Shown here one piece after another: positions 43,551 through 52,900 of a stretch of 64,000 nucleotides of DNA; the stretch's first letter is position 1, and each line of letters opens with the position of its first letter. This DNA comes from CAYUET01 sp964443875 (GTDB lineage Bacteria; Auribacterota; JAFGBW01): assembly GCA_964443875.1 (NCBI GenBank), contig CAYUET010000003.1, positions 93,246 through 157,245 on the forward strand, given 5' to 3'. The notes under the pieces are model-generated. The model searched no databases. It saw nothing but the letters and a program-made list of their open reading frames with translations, and was not told where the DNA came from. The position numbers and the translations under genes were made by a program.

Positions 43551-44231
43551 CTAGGCAAAAGAATCAAGGGGAAAAGACGTAACCGTTGTTCTTGAGGATA
43601 CAATGGACTCATATTTTAAATTTACATTTTCCACATATTGATCAATCGCTTTGGAAGAATAGGAGGAATAGGAAATCTTAATGGTTTCATTCACCTCCAC
43701 TGTGCTGAATTCCAGCAAGGCCTTAACCTTATCTTCGAGGGATGAACCAGAATCCGTCTGATCTTCAAGTGACTCATTTCTTTCGCTTATCTGTTCCTTA
43801 AGTGTTTTTAACTTTTCAAGAGCTTTCTCAATTTCGTCGGAATAAACATTTCCGGAAGAAGATAATACCGCATCATACTGACCGGACTGGTTCATTTCTT
43901 TTAAACTGATCAGCATTTTTATGTTGTTCACGAATGCTTCAGCCTGCTCTTCATTCATCTGCAGCAGGGCATATTTGGCATAATGAATCTGCTGTTTTTT
44001 CTCCGCGAGGGCTATATCGGAACTTTTCATATCTTTAACCAGTCTTTCAAAAGGGGTCTTTTTAGAATCAGATTCTTCTTCTGCAGGATCTGTTGTTTCA
44101 TCGACGCAATCAGAAGAAGTGTCATGATTTGTTTTATGATTCAGCCATTCATCAAGACGCTCCCTGCGGTTTTTAACCATAGAGGATAAATCATTGTAAT
44201 AACCTGCATCAATTGAACAGACAGAGCCCAT
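43551..44231 (-). CDS. Uncharacterised helical protein
   Basis: I do not recognise this 226-residue protein. It is highly charged and helical, with an acidic Thr/Asp/Glu stretch (about 38-58), a coiled coil ('EIEKALEKLKTLKEQISERNESLED') and a Ser/Tyr-rich end. It has no signal peptide and no cysteine cluster. GGAGG precedes the ATG with good spacing, and codon use is like the neighbours, so it is a real gene. It may belong with the other orphan at 31326, as both are polar, helical and near a copy of repeat B, but no shared sequence is obvious. Confidence 0.7.
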   Translation of the reverse strand: MGSVCSIDAGYYNDLSSMVKNRRERLDEWLNHKTNHDTSSDCVDETTDPAEEESDSKKTPFERLVKDMKSSDIALAEKKQQIHYAKYALLQMNEEQAEAFVNNIKMLISLKEMNQSGQYDAVLSSSGNVYSDEIEKALEKLKTLKEQISERNESLEDQTDSGSSLEDKVKALLEFSTVEVNETIKISYSSYSSKAIDQYVENVNLKYESIVSSRTTVTSFPLDSFA

Positions 44232-44450
44232 AACTACCTCCGGATATTATATCGGCATAACCCAAAGGCTTCTTGACTTATATTTTTTTACCCGTCATAG
44301 AAAACTCCAAACCCAGAAGGAAACAGATCATTCATTCTTCTTAAAACAAAGGATTTAAAACTCCGAATCCGCCACACCCCGTCAGGCCATCGCCCCCTCT
44401 TTCGGAGTTCCAAAGAGGCAGGATATCTCCGCAGCGGTATCCCCGTGCTT

Positions 44451-45770
44451 CTAACAGCATGTTCCCGCCAGATGCCCCGTTGAAAAGGCGATCTGAAGAT
44501 TATACCCTCCGGTATAGCCATCCACATCAATCACCTCTCCGGCAAAATAAAGACCCTTTACCAGTTTGGATTCCATGGTAGAGGGATTGATCTCCGTGGT
44601 TTCAACTCCGCCTGCGGTTACAATGGCTTCATCAATGGGTCTGAATTTTTTTATGGTCAAAGGAAACTTTTTTAAAAGTCTTACCAGGGCTTTTCTCTCC
44701 TCCTTGGTAACCTGATGGACAGGTTTCTCAGGATCAATATTGGAACGCCTTACGATGACAGGAATCAGTTTCTGAGGCAGAAGCTCATCCAGGGAATTTT
44801 TAAACTGCTTGTTGGTATATTTAAGAAAATCCCTGCCTATTCTTTCATACAGGGTCTGTTCATCAAGCGCAGGCTTATAATCTATATAGAGTTTAACCTG
44901 GTCCCCGACATCCACGGTTTTGTCATTTTCAAAAAAAACATCAACCAGATGTCTGCTGGCACTGAGGATCAAAGGACCATTCACACCATAGGGGGTGAAA
45001 CAAATTTCCCCGAAATTTTCATATAAAAGTTTTTTATTAAAATAGACTTTAATTTGAATATTTCTGAGGTTCAAAGCGTCCAGTTCACTGACATCTTCTT
45101 TTGTCTCCAGAGGGATCAGGGAAGGTCTGGGAAAAATAATCTTATGCCCCACTTCCTCCGCCATTTTATAACCGTCCCCTGTCGAGCCTGTCACAGAATA
45201 ACTCTTGCCTCCTGTGGCCAGAATCACGGCATCCGCAGGAATAAACTGTCCGTCTTCCAGCTTAACCCCTTTAACCTTCTTTGTCGCGTCATTCGTCTTA
45301 AGCAGTTTTTCCATAAGGGGGATATCGTCCGGAAGTGTTTCATCTTCCATGCTTTGATCTGTCAGAATCTCAGTGACTCTTTTACCGCAGAGAACCTCCA
45401 CCTTGTTTCTCCGGACATCCCTGATAAGACTTTCCACAATATCCACCGCGGAATCTGTAACAGGAAAGATTCTGCCTCCCCTTTCAACCTTTGTTTTGAT
45501 GCCAATACTGCAGAAAAAATCAACCAGATCTTCATTAGAAAATTTATAAAAGGAACTGTAAAGGAACTCCCCGTTTCCGGGAATATTATCGATCAGGGTA
45601 TGAATCTCTCCAACATTAGTCAGATTGCATCTTCCCTTTCCCGTCATAAGGAGTTTTCGTCCCGGCTTGGGCATCTTTTCAAAGATTGTGACTTTCACAC
45701 CTTTTTTGGCAGCCGTAATTGCGGCTATAAGACCGGCGGGACCTCCGCCTATCACTAAAACTCTCTTCAT
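44451..45770 (-). CDS. BaiN/HI0933-family NAD(P)/FAD-dependent oxidoreductase
   Basis: The 439-residue flavoprotein has the dinucleotide-binding start 'VIGGGPAGLIAAITAAKKG', 'PGRKLLMTGKGRCNLTN' and the ending 'YFAGEVIDVDGYTGGYNLQIAFSTG', all hallmarks of the HI0933/YhiN family. One member, BaiN, acts on bile-acid intermediates; the role of most others is unknown. It is slightly longer than usual owing to a Lys/Asp insert near residue 160. A GAGAGGA ribosome site precedes the ATG. Confidence 0.92.
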   Translation of the reverse strand: MKRVLVIGGGPAGLIAAITAAKKGVKVTIFEKMPKPGRKLLMTGKGRCNLTNVGEIHTLIDNIPGNGEFLYSSFYKFSNEDLVDFFCSIGIKTKVERGGRIFPVTDSAVDIVESLIRDVRRNKVEVLCGKRVTEILTDQSMEDETLPDDIPLMEKLLKTNDATKKVKGVKLEDGQFIPADAVILATGGKSYSVTGSTGDGYKMAEEVGHKIIFPRPSLIPLETKEDVSELDALNLRNIQIKVYFNKKLLYENFGEICFTPYGVNGPLILSASRHLVDVFFENDKTVDVGDQVKLYIDYKPALDEQTLYERIGRDFLKYTNKQFKNSLDELLPQKLIPVIVRRSNIDPEKPVHQVTKEERKALVRLLKKFPLTIKKFRPIDEAIVTAGGVETTEINPSTMESKLVKGLYFAGEVIDVDGYTGGYNLQIAFSTGHLAGTCC

Positions 45771-45937
45771 CTCAAAATCCTCTCTGTCCTTGCGTCCTTG
45801 CAGTATCCTCTTTAATACTAATCAAAGATGATCCTTTTCCGGAAAAATCTTAATCACCTTAATTAAATCCACTTTTTTCAACATGCCGGGTGTATACAAG
45901 GCATTTATGATAAAATCAAGAGTAAAAAGATACCCGT

Positions 45938-46011
45938 GTCGTGTATCCTTTAGATAGGGACATCCTTTGAACGTTATTGCGAGGGGTTCCGCAACGAAGC
46001 AATCTCGTCAA
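45938..46011 (+). repeat. Dispersed repeat A, copy 2 (next to a GIY-YIG relic)
   Basis: Matches copy 1 (38528-38603) over its whole length with about 8 changes. Its right half encodes, on the minus strand, the last residues (EIASLRNPSQ and stop) of the decayed GIY-YIG gene. Confidence 0.8.
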
Positions 46012-46286
46012 ATAGTTCTTTATATTCCGGATTGTGTTCTATGATTGATTCTGTCTTTTTCTTCCTTGAACACCCTTTAATCTGCTTTTCACGGGCAATA
46101 GCAGTTTGGATATTCTCAAATATCACATTATAAACTTATTTTTTAAAATCCTGTCTTTTCTATAAATCCTTCAAGCAACCCTTATCTATGCGGATCAATC
46201 CGTTTAATCGAATCACGGGGCACTCCGGCATCTATAACCGTGTTGGATGGGTTAGTCATTCAACAAACATAACCTTGCTTGTTCAT
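45974..46286 (-). pseudogene. Decayed GIY-YIG endonuclease gene
   Basis: On the minus strand from the ATG at 46286 one reads MNKQGYV, an in-frame stop, then MTNPSNTV and, past further stops and a frameshift, GLLEGFIEK, NIQTAIAREKQIKG and KKKTESIIEHNPEYKELF. These pieces are in the right order and spacing for a ~100-residue UvrC-type GIY-YIG nuclease, whose usual text has 'YIMTN..NTVLYTGVT', 'AIAREKQIKG' and 'NPEWKDL'. At least three stops and one frameshift make it inactive. The 3' end runs into repeat A copy 2, and an inverted copy lies 12 bp upstream of the start. Confidence 0.75.
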
Positions 46287-46298
46287 GTCCGTTCCTTC

Positions 46299-46328
46299 GG
46301 GATTGCTTCGCAAAGCCTCGCAATGACA
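46299..46328 (-). repeat. Dispersed repeat A, partial inverted copy 3
   Basis: Read on the minus strand it is TGTCATTGCGAGGCTTTGCG followed by AAGCAATCCC, the core of repeat A in opposite orientation to copy 2. Together they bracket the GIY-YIG relic. Confidence 0.7.
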
Positions 46329-46555
46329 ATAAAAAACACCTATCATTCTATTACACTAACAAATTTAACAGATTCAGTTTAATCCGCTATTTCTTTCCAC
46401 TTTTTTTCAGGATCCGAAAACATCATTTGAATCTCACTAAAAAAAACTTTTAAAGAACGCTTCTGTTTTCAAGACATTTCTTTACTTCCTGTTTTTTTAG
46501 AATAGAATCTGACAATTGAAAAATTATGAAAAACAGCAAAGGGTAATATAAAGAC

Positions 46556-47422
46556 ATGAGTATTCCTGAAAATTCTGATCATTTCATAAGAGTATCAAAG
46601 GAAAGGATCTCAGAAAATCTTAAAGCTGCTCCCATGCTGGACATCCATAGAGCAGAAGGAACATTCATCGCCTGGGGCTTTTTTCTGATCCTGATCATGA
46701 TCCTCGGAGCTTTTACCTGCAACGTTTCCAAAGATCCTTCAGTATTCAAAGCTATGTCAGTTTTTATCAGCTGCATGCTTACCCTCCTCGCCGTGACTCT
46801 GATTACCAGCATTCGAAATAAGCGAAAAATCCTGATGCTGCTCCAATCCGGAATTCTCACCACAGCAACCATCACAAAGAGGCATGAAGTTAAAAAGAAG
46901 GAATATGTCATCCCCTCTTATTTTTACCTCTGCCAATTTGAGGCCCCTGTAAAAAATGGCATTACCCTGAAGATAGAGGCAGCACTTCCAAAAAAAATCG
47001 CAGACCCTTTTAAAATCGGCGATACCCTTAAAATATTCTATTCCCCCAATAATCCCCGACTGTGCATCGAGGACCCTTCTGACCCTATACGCCGGGATCT
47101 ACTTTCAACCCGGGCGGAAGGCAATCTGTTTGCCATCGGGATCATCTGCCTGTGCATCACCTTCTGGGGACTAAGCGCTGTTGTATCAGAAAGCATCGCC
47201 CAAAGCACGAAGGACTCCTCCCCGGGTGAATGGATGTATCATTTTTTCAGAATACTGTTCTCTCACTCCTCTGACCGCTCTCAGATTGAAATCATTCTGT
47301 TTCTCATCAGCATTGGGGTTCTGGGATGCGCAGTCTATCTTCTTCTCTACCCCGCCTCTCAAAAAAACAAGTACAGAAAAGATAATAAAAAAAAGAATTC
47401 ATTTTTCAAACAATTCTTTTAA
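46556..47422 (+). CDS. Membrane protein with DUF3592-like domain
   Basis: The 288-residue protein has two membrane segments near the N-terminus (about 38-60 and 68-88) and two near the C-terminus. Between them is a soluble stretch with the DUF3592 feature 'KIGDTLKIFYSPNNPRLCI'. The end is very basic (KNKYRKDNKKKN). Function is unknown. It overlaps the stop of the convergent DsrE-like gene by 17 bp. Confidence 0.75.
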   Translation: MSIPENSDHFIRVSKERISENLKAAPMLDIHRAEGTFIAWGFFLILIMILGAFTCNVSKDPSVFKAMSVFISCMLTLLAVTLITSIRNKRKILMLLQSGILTTATITKRHEVKKKEYVIPSYFYLCQFEAPVKNGITLKIEAALPKKIADPFKIGDTLKIFYSPNNPRLCIEDPSDPIRRDLLSTRAEGNLFAIGIICLCITFWGLSAVVSESIAQSTKDSSPGEWMYHFFRILFSHSSDRSQIEIILFLISIGVLGCAVYLLLYPASQKNKYRKDNKKKNSFFKQFF

Positions 47423-47768
47423 ACCCCCGGACAAACACATTTTTCGTCATCATGCTTTGAAATTTATCATCGCAGATATTCATGATCTCGTCGACTGAAA
47501 GCAGGGAGTCAAAATACTTCTGCAGACCGGCCCTGAGCATCTCGGGACCCTCGCAGACTTCAATCGTTCCGCCAGCCTCCGTAAACTTCCCGGCCATATT
47601 TCTGACATTAAAATGGGTATGGTTCAGGTCGCTGTATCTCACCCCGGAATCTACAAAAAAAATCTTAACATTTTTTTGCTCCATAAGATGAAAGCCGGCA
47701 TAACGGATGGCAACCCAGCATGTTTCAGGGTCATTCGTCATGATAATAATGCCCGTTTGCTGATTCAT
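47406..47768 (-). CDS. DsrE/DsrF-like small protein
   Basis: The part from the ATG at 47768 has the DsrE-like Rossmann layout: 'GIIIMTNDPETCWVAIRYAGFHL', 'KNVKIFFVDSGVRYSD' and 'AGGTIEVCEGPEML', with the Cys in 'VCEG' at the place where DsrE-type proteins carry a sulfur-relay Cys. Residues upstream of this ATG in the open frame look non-coding. Without other sulfur genes nearby, the role is uncertain. Weak ribosome site. Confidence 0.7.
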   Translation of the reverse strand: MNQQTGIIIMTNDPETCWVAIRYAGFHLMEQKNVKIFFVDSGVRYSDLNHTHFNVRNMAGKFTEAGGTIEVCEGPEMLRAGLQKYFDSLLSVDEIMNICDDKFQSMMTKNVFVRGFKRIV

Positions 47769-47943
47769 ATTCCGATGGTCTGTATCCGATTTTTTTTCAT
47801 ATTTTTTTAATAAACAAAAAACACCTGTTCTGGCCACTAAAAACAGATTATCCGCATAAAAAATATTTAAACTTCTGTTGTTCAAATAAAAGGTTTATTA
47901 TAACATTACCCCGATAGATCTCTCATTTTTAAAGGAATACACT

Positions 47944-48642
47944 ATGCCCTTCATGATTTTGCTTGCTGTCCTTCTTTTTATCCTTCTCCTTTACGCCGTA
48001 ACCGGGCCGGGACTTGCCACTTTTTTTTCCATAAAAAACAAGGGTCCGGAATTCGCCCCCTATGTAAAAAAAACGGTTTTATTTTCTCCGGCAGAGCGCT
48101 CTTTATTAGGGGTTCTTTACCAGGCTTTCGGATCCGATTACCAGATCTTTGCCAAAGTCCGGGTTGCTGATGTGGTGAGCGTTAAAAACCTTCCAAACCG
48201 GAGTGAAGGACAGAAAGCCTTTAATAAAATCAATGCGAAACATTTTGATTTTGTTTTCTGTTCCAAAACAGACCTTTCCATTGCTGCTGTTCTGGAGCTC
48301 AATGACCGCTCTCACGAAAATACAAAGAGCAAAGAAAGGGATTCCTTTCTTGAGTCTCTCTGCCAAGCGATTTCTCTTCCCTTTATTCCGATAAAGGCCG
48401 ACTACATGTATTCTGTTTCAGAACTCAAAACAGCAGTCGAAGAGGCTATTCAAAAAAACGAAAATACCTGTTCCGCCGAGGAAACAGAAGTGGATTCAAC
48501 TCCGGCGGAGGGGGCCCCAAAATGCCCGAAATGCCTGGCTCCCATGCTCCTGAGAAAGGCACAATCAGGAATCAACAAAGGCAAAGAATTCTGGGGATGC
48601 AGCCAATATCCGAAATGCCGTACCCTTATTCCAAAAAAATAA
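47944..48642 (+). CDS. DUF2726 protein with C-terminal topoisomerase-type zinc finger
   Basis: An N-terminal membrane anchor (about 4-28) is followed by a DUF2726 domain, a restriction-endonuclease-like fold, with 'VLELNDRSHENTKSKERDSFLESLC' as its recognisable part. At the end is a topoisomerase I-type zinc ribbon 'CPKCLAPMLLRKA....FWGCSQYPKCRTLIP'. This combination is common in proteobacteria and suggests a membrane-attached nucleic-acid-binding or nuclease protein. The DUF1232-like gene follows by 14 bp. Confidence 0.82.
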   Translation: MPFMILLAVLLFILLLYAVTGPGLATFFSIKNKGPEFAPYVKKTVLFSPAERSLLGVLYQAFGSDYQIFAKVRVADVVSVKNLPNRSEGQKAFNKINAKHFDFVFCSKTDLSIAAVLELNDRSHENTKSKERDSFLESLCQAISLPFIPIKADYMYSVSELKTAVEEAIQKNENTCSAEETEVDSTPAEGAPKCPKCLAPMLLRKAQSGINKGKEFWGCSQYPKCRTLIPKK

Positions 48643-48656
48643 AGGAAAATGGTCTC

Positions 48657-48869
48657 ATGAAAATAAAAGATCTTTTTATTGCCCTGATAGGGACTCTGTC
48701 ATTTGTCTACCTGCTGAATTTCACCTTCGGCTTTGCAGAACTTCCGGACAATCTTCCTGTCGTAGGCAACATTGATGAAGCGGTTGCAGCCGCCCTTCTT
48801 CTGAATGCCCTGAAATATTTTGGAATGGATCTTACCAATTTATTTAAAAAGAAACCCGAATCAAATTAA
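48657..48869 (+). CDS. Small membrane protein, DUF1232-like
   Basis: The 70-residue protein resembles the C-terminal core of DUF1232 ('Y.L.P.DLIPD.IPVIG..DD'): here 'FVYLLNFTFGFAELPDNLPVVGNIDEAVAAALLLNAL'. The ATG at 48657 follows AAAGGAAAA with good spacing; it is the second gene after the DUF2726 gene. Its stop overlaps the stop of the convergent small gene by 4 bp. Confidence 0.65.
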   Translation: MKIKDLFIALIGTLSFVYLLNFTFGFAELPDNLPVVGNIDEAVAAALLLNALKYFGMDLTNLFKKKPESN

Positions 48870-49072
48870 AGGGGTTCACCGGTTTTTTCTTTTTCAGCCG
48901 GCAAAGTTTCAGCCGCCGAGGAAGCTTGTCCCGTAACCGGATCAATCACTTCTGAAGCTTGTTCATCCGGATTTAAGGATTTATTCAGCTTCTTCAGGCG
49001 CTTTTCTTCCTGTTTTTTCTTCTTTGCAATATCCTTCTGGCGCTTTTCATACTTGTAATTAGTTCTTACCAT
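48866..49072 (-). CDS. Small Lys-rich protein of a conserved family
   Basis: The 68 residues begin 'MVRTNYKYEKRQKDIAKKKKQEEKR', a pattern I recognise from short hypothetical proteins conserved in Desulfobacterota-type genomes, here split over two runs. The basic N-terminal helix could bind RNA or ribosomes. The C-terminus is acidic and disordered. Function unknown. Confidence 0.65.
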   Translation of the reverse strand: MVRTNYKYEKRQKDIAKKKKQEEKRLKKLNKSLNPDEQASEVIDPVTGQASSAAETLPAEKEKTGEPL

Positions 49073-49165
49073 GTTTTATCCTTAATGATCTTTTACGGAC
49101 AGGCGTTTATTATTCTCGTTTTTAAGATTAGAACACCGGGATCCGAATAAAGCAAGTGAATATTA

Positions 49166-49255
49166 ATGAAAATTGAACTGGCGAAACAGGAAATTGAAAG
49201 ACTCAAAGCCCAGGCGAACTTATATTATTCCATGCTGAAATATAAAAGAGGCTGA
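49166..49255 (+). CDS. Possible 29-residue small protein
   Basis: ATG to TGA encodes MKIELAKQEIERLKAQANLY and nine more residues, an amphipathic helix with coding-like composition. No clear ribosome site is present. It lies in the gap between the Lys-rich gene and dut and may equally be the remains of a longer gene. Confidence 0.25.
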   Translation: MKIELAKQEIERLKAQANLYYSMLKYKRG

Positions 49256-49288
49256 AGCCATACGGCCGCAGGCCGACCGCCCCCGACT

Positions 49289-49717
49289 TTATACCCCTGT
49301 GGAACCAAATCCTCCGGAAGACCGGCGTGTATCAGACAATCTCCCTGCTTCCTCAACTTCGATTCGTAATACCGGGGCAATGACCAATTGGGCAATCTTC
49401 ATCCCTTTTTTGACCTCAAAGGCATTCTTCCCGTGATTGATGAGAATCACCCCTACTTCACCGCGGTATCCTTCATCCACTGTCCCCGGGGTATTCAATA
49501 CAGTGATCTGATTCTTCAGGGCCAGTCCGCTCCGGGGTCTCACCTGACCTTCCGTTCCTGCAGGCAGCTCCATGGAAAGGCCTGTTTTGATCATTTGAGT
49601 CTCCGCCGGCTGAATGATCTGATCTTCAATTGAAAAAAGATCCATACCCGCATCGCCGGGATGGGCGTAAAACGGAAGTATTGCGTCCGCATGAATTTTT
49701 TTAACTTTCAATTTCAT
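49289..49717 (-). CDS. dut: dUTP pyrophosphatase
   Basis: The trimeric enzyme hydrolyses dUTP to dUMP and PPi, keeping uracil out of DNA and feeding dTMP synthesis. All five motifs are present in 142 residues: 'AHPGDAGMDL', 'RPRSGLAL', 'NTPGTVDEGYRGEV', 'GMKIAQLVI' and 'RSSGGFGSTG'. It lies downstream of nrdJ on the same strand with a 210-bp gap, so the two nucleotide-metabolism genes may share transcription. Confidence 0.97.
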   Translation of the reverse strand: MKLKVKKIHADAILPFYAHPGDAGMDLFSIEDQIIQPAETQMIKTGLSMELPAGTEGQVRPRSGLALKNQITVLNTPGTVDEGYRGEVGVILINHGKNAFEVKKGMKIAQLVIAPVLRIEVEEAGRLSDTRRSSGGFGSTGV

Positions 49718-49927
49718 GAATAATTCCTTCTTTTTAACCCTGAATTATGCGTATCAGCGGTAAATATCAGGGGGGCCAGATCAGATGAGGGCTTTATCAG
49801 AAATGATCTCCATAAACAGAAAAAGAGCACCCCGGATCAATTGCTTTTCATTCATGGGAACCTCATCTGCCAGGATTGGAGATCGGACTTGCACATGAGG
49901 ATTTCCCATAATGATTAAAAATAAATT

Positions 49928-52900
49928 TTATGAACAGCCGGAAGTTGCCCCGCAGCTTACGCACTTAAGGCAAGCGCCGTTGCGTACCAGAGTGAACTGC
50001 TGACATTCAGGACAGGGATCCCCTTCATAGCCTTTAAGTTTGGCCTCATCAAACAGGCTCTTTCGGGAAGTCTTCAAAGCAACCCCTTCCATAACCGAAG
50101 CCCCGCCGTTGGAAAGACCATGCTTGCTCCCGCCATTGCCGCCGTTTGATTTTTCAAAAGGGACGGATTCAGGATGAAGATTTTCAGAATTTGAATTTAA
50201 TCCCTTGCTGGATAATTTACCCGAGTCGCGCAAAGGAAGCACAGTCTGCTTGGGATCATCGATAATCCGGGTGCCCACGACTTCTTCGCTTTCAAACTCA
50301 AACTCCGTTTCCCTGCGGCCGGATTCCGAAGTAAGCATTTCAGGCTGAACATGGGCAAGATCATACCGTCCAAGATAGGTAATCGCGAGTTCCCTGAAAA
50401 TATAGTCGATCACGGAAGTGGACATTTTAATATGGGGATTTCCGCCCACCATGCCGCTCGGTTCAAACTTTGAAAAGATGAAGGCTTCCACATATTCCTC
50501 CAGGGGGACTCCATACTGAAGCCCCAGGGAAACCGCAATGGCGAAACAGTTCATGAGAGAACGGAAGGCCGCCCCCTCCTTGTGCATATCAAGAAAAATT
50601 TCCCCGAGTTCACCGTTTTCATATTCCCCGGTACGCAGATAAACGGTATTGCCGCCGATTTTGGCTTTCTGGGTATACCCGGCTCTCCGGCCCGGAAGGC
50701 GTTTTCTTTTGGCAATATAGCGGTGAATGATCTTCTCCGCGATTTTTTCCGGATGGGATTTGGGTTCCACGGGTGCGGTCATCGGCTCCTCATCCTTTTC
50801 ATCCACGGCGGTATTCAAAGGCTGGCTCAGCTTGGAGCCGTCACGGTAAAGGGCATTGGCCTTAAGCCCCAGCTTCCAGGAAAGCATGTAGGCTTCCTTG
50901 ATGTCCTCCACCGACGCTTCATTGGAAAAATTAATCGTCTTGGAAATAGCACCGGAAATGAAAGGCTGGGCCGACGCCATCATGTAAATATGCGCCTTGG
51001 GGCTGATAAACCTCCTGCCGTGCTTGCCGCATTTGCTTGCGCAGTCAAACACGGGAAGATGCTCCTCCTTCAGATGCGGAGCGCCCTCCAGCATCATGGT
51101 GCCGCAGATGACATCATTGGCGGCCTTAATCTGCTCCGGAGTGTACTTAAGCCAGGAAAGAAGTGAAAATCCCGGTTTGACCATTGTGGCTTCGTCGATC
51201 TTCAGCTGATTCCTGCAGAAATCCCTGCCGATCACAAAAGGATTGAACACAAACTGAATATCAAAGGCGCCGGGAAGCATCTTTTCAATCTGACGGAGCA
51301 CGTCGTCAGTGAATCCCCTGGCTTTAAGCGCCTCCCTGTTGATGAGAGGAGCCCCTTCCAGAGAACCGGTGCCGCGGGCGTAATTGATGATATCCGTGAT
51401 CTGTTTTTCCGTGTACCCGAGTTTTCTCAAGGCCGGAGGAATGGACTGATTGATGATCTTGAAATAGCCTCCGCCGGAAAGTTTCTTGAATTTCACCAGC
51501 GCATAATCGGGCTCGATTCCCGTGGTATCGCAGTCCATGAGAAGTCCTATGGTTCCGGTGGGCGCGATCACCGTGACCTGGGCATTTCTGAAACCGTATT
51601 TTTCACCCAGATCCAGCGCCCTGTCAGAAGCCGCACGCGCTTCCCTTAAAAGATACTCCGGGCAATACTGGGGGTTGATCCCTCTGGGAATCACAGACAG
51701 CTCTTCATATTCACCCGCCGGGGAATAGTAGGCGGCTTTGCGGTGGTTACGGATCACCCGCATCATGGCGGATGAATTTCTGGAATATTCCTTGAAAGCC
51801 CCCAGCTCTTTGGCCATTTCCGCTGAGGTCGCATAGGATTCCATGTGCATGATCGCGGTAATGGCGCCGCAGATCGCAAAAGCCTGTTCCGAATCATAAG
51901 GAATGCCGTTGCGCATAAAAAAGGAACTGATGTTGGCATACCCCAGTCCCAAGGTGCGGTAGTCATAGGAAAGCTTGGCAATACGCTTGCTCGGGTACTG
52001 GGCCATGAGCACACTGATTTCAAGCGCAATCGTCCAGAGGCGCACCGCATGTTTGAACGCTTCGGTATTCAGGCGTCCGTTTTCCTCCATGAAACGTGTA
52101 AGGTTAAGAGAGGCGAGATTGCAGGCCGTATCATCCAGAAACATGTATTCCGAACAGGGGTTGGAGGCATTGATTCTTCCGCCGGAAGGGCAGGTATGCC
52201 AGTCATTGATGGTGGTATCGAACTGAAGCCCCGGATCCGCACAGGCCCAGGCGGAATAAGATATGGTTTCCCAGAGATCCCTGGCTTTAAGGGTTTTGCA
52301 GGGTTTGGGGTCGCGGTTTTCCTTTTTGGATTTTTCAAGCTCCACCCGCCAGTAAAGGTTCCAGTCCTGGTCGTTTTCAACGGCCTTTAAATAATCGGCG
52401 GTCACGCGGAGAGAATTGTTGGAGTTCTGGCCGGCAACCGTCGCATAGGCGTCACTTTCCCAGTCCGTGTTATAGACGGGAAATTCAATGGAGGAATAGC
52501 CGAGTTTGGAAAGCTGGATCACACGCTGGATATAATTTTCAGTCACCCGGGCTCTTCTGGCGTCATGTACCGCCTTTTTCAGTTCCTGATTTTTGTCGGT
52601 TTTATATTTATCATCCCCTTCAGCCTTGGATTGCACACAGGCCTTCATGATGGCGTTTAAATGAAAACTGTTGTGTTTGGACCCTGTCACCAGACTGGCG
52701 ACCTTCTGCTCTTCAATGACCTTCCAGGAGATGAATTCCTCAATATCCGGATGGTCGATATTCAACGTCACCATTTTTGCGGCACGGCGTGTGGTTCCGC
52801 CGGATTTGATCGCCCCTGCGGCACGGTCGCCGATCCGTAAAAAAGACATAAGCCCGGAAGATTTTCCGCCACCGCTCAAAGACTCTCCCGCCCCGCGGAT

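Noticed and set aside
46188..46382. Plus-strand 64-codon frame
   Set aside because: It runs through repeat A copy 3 and the complement of the GIY-YIG relic.
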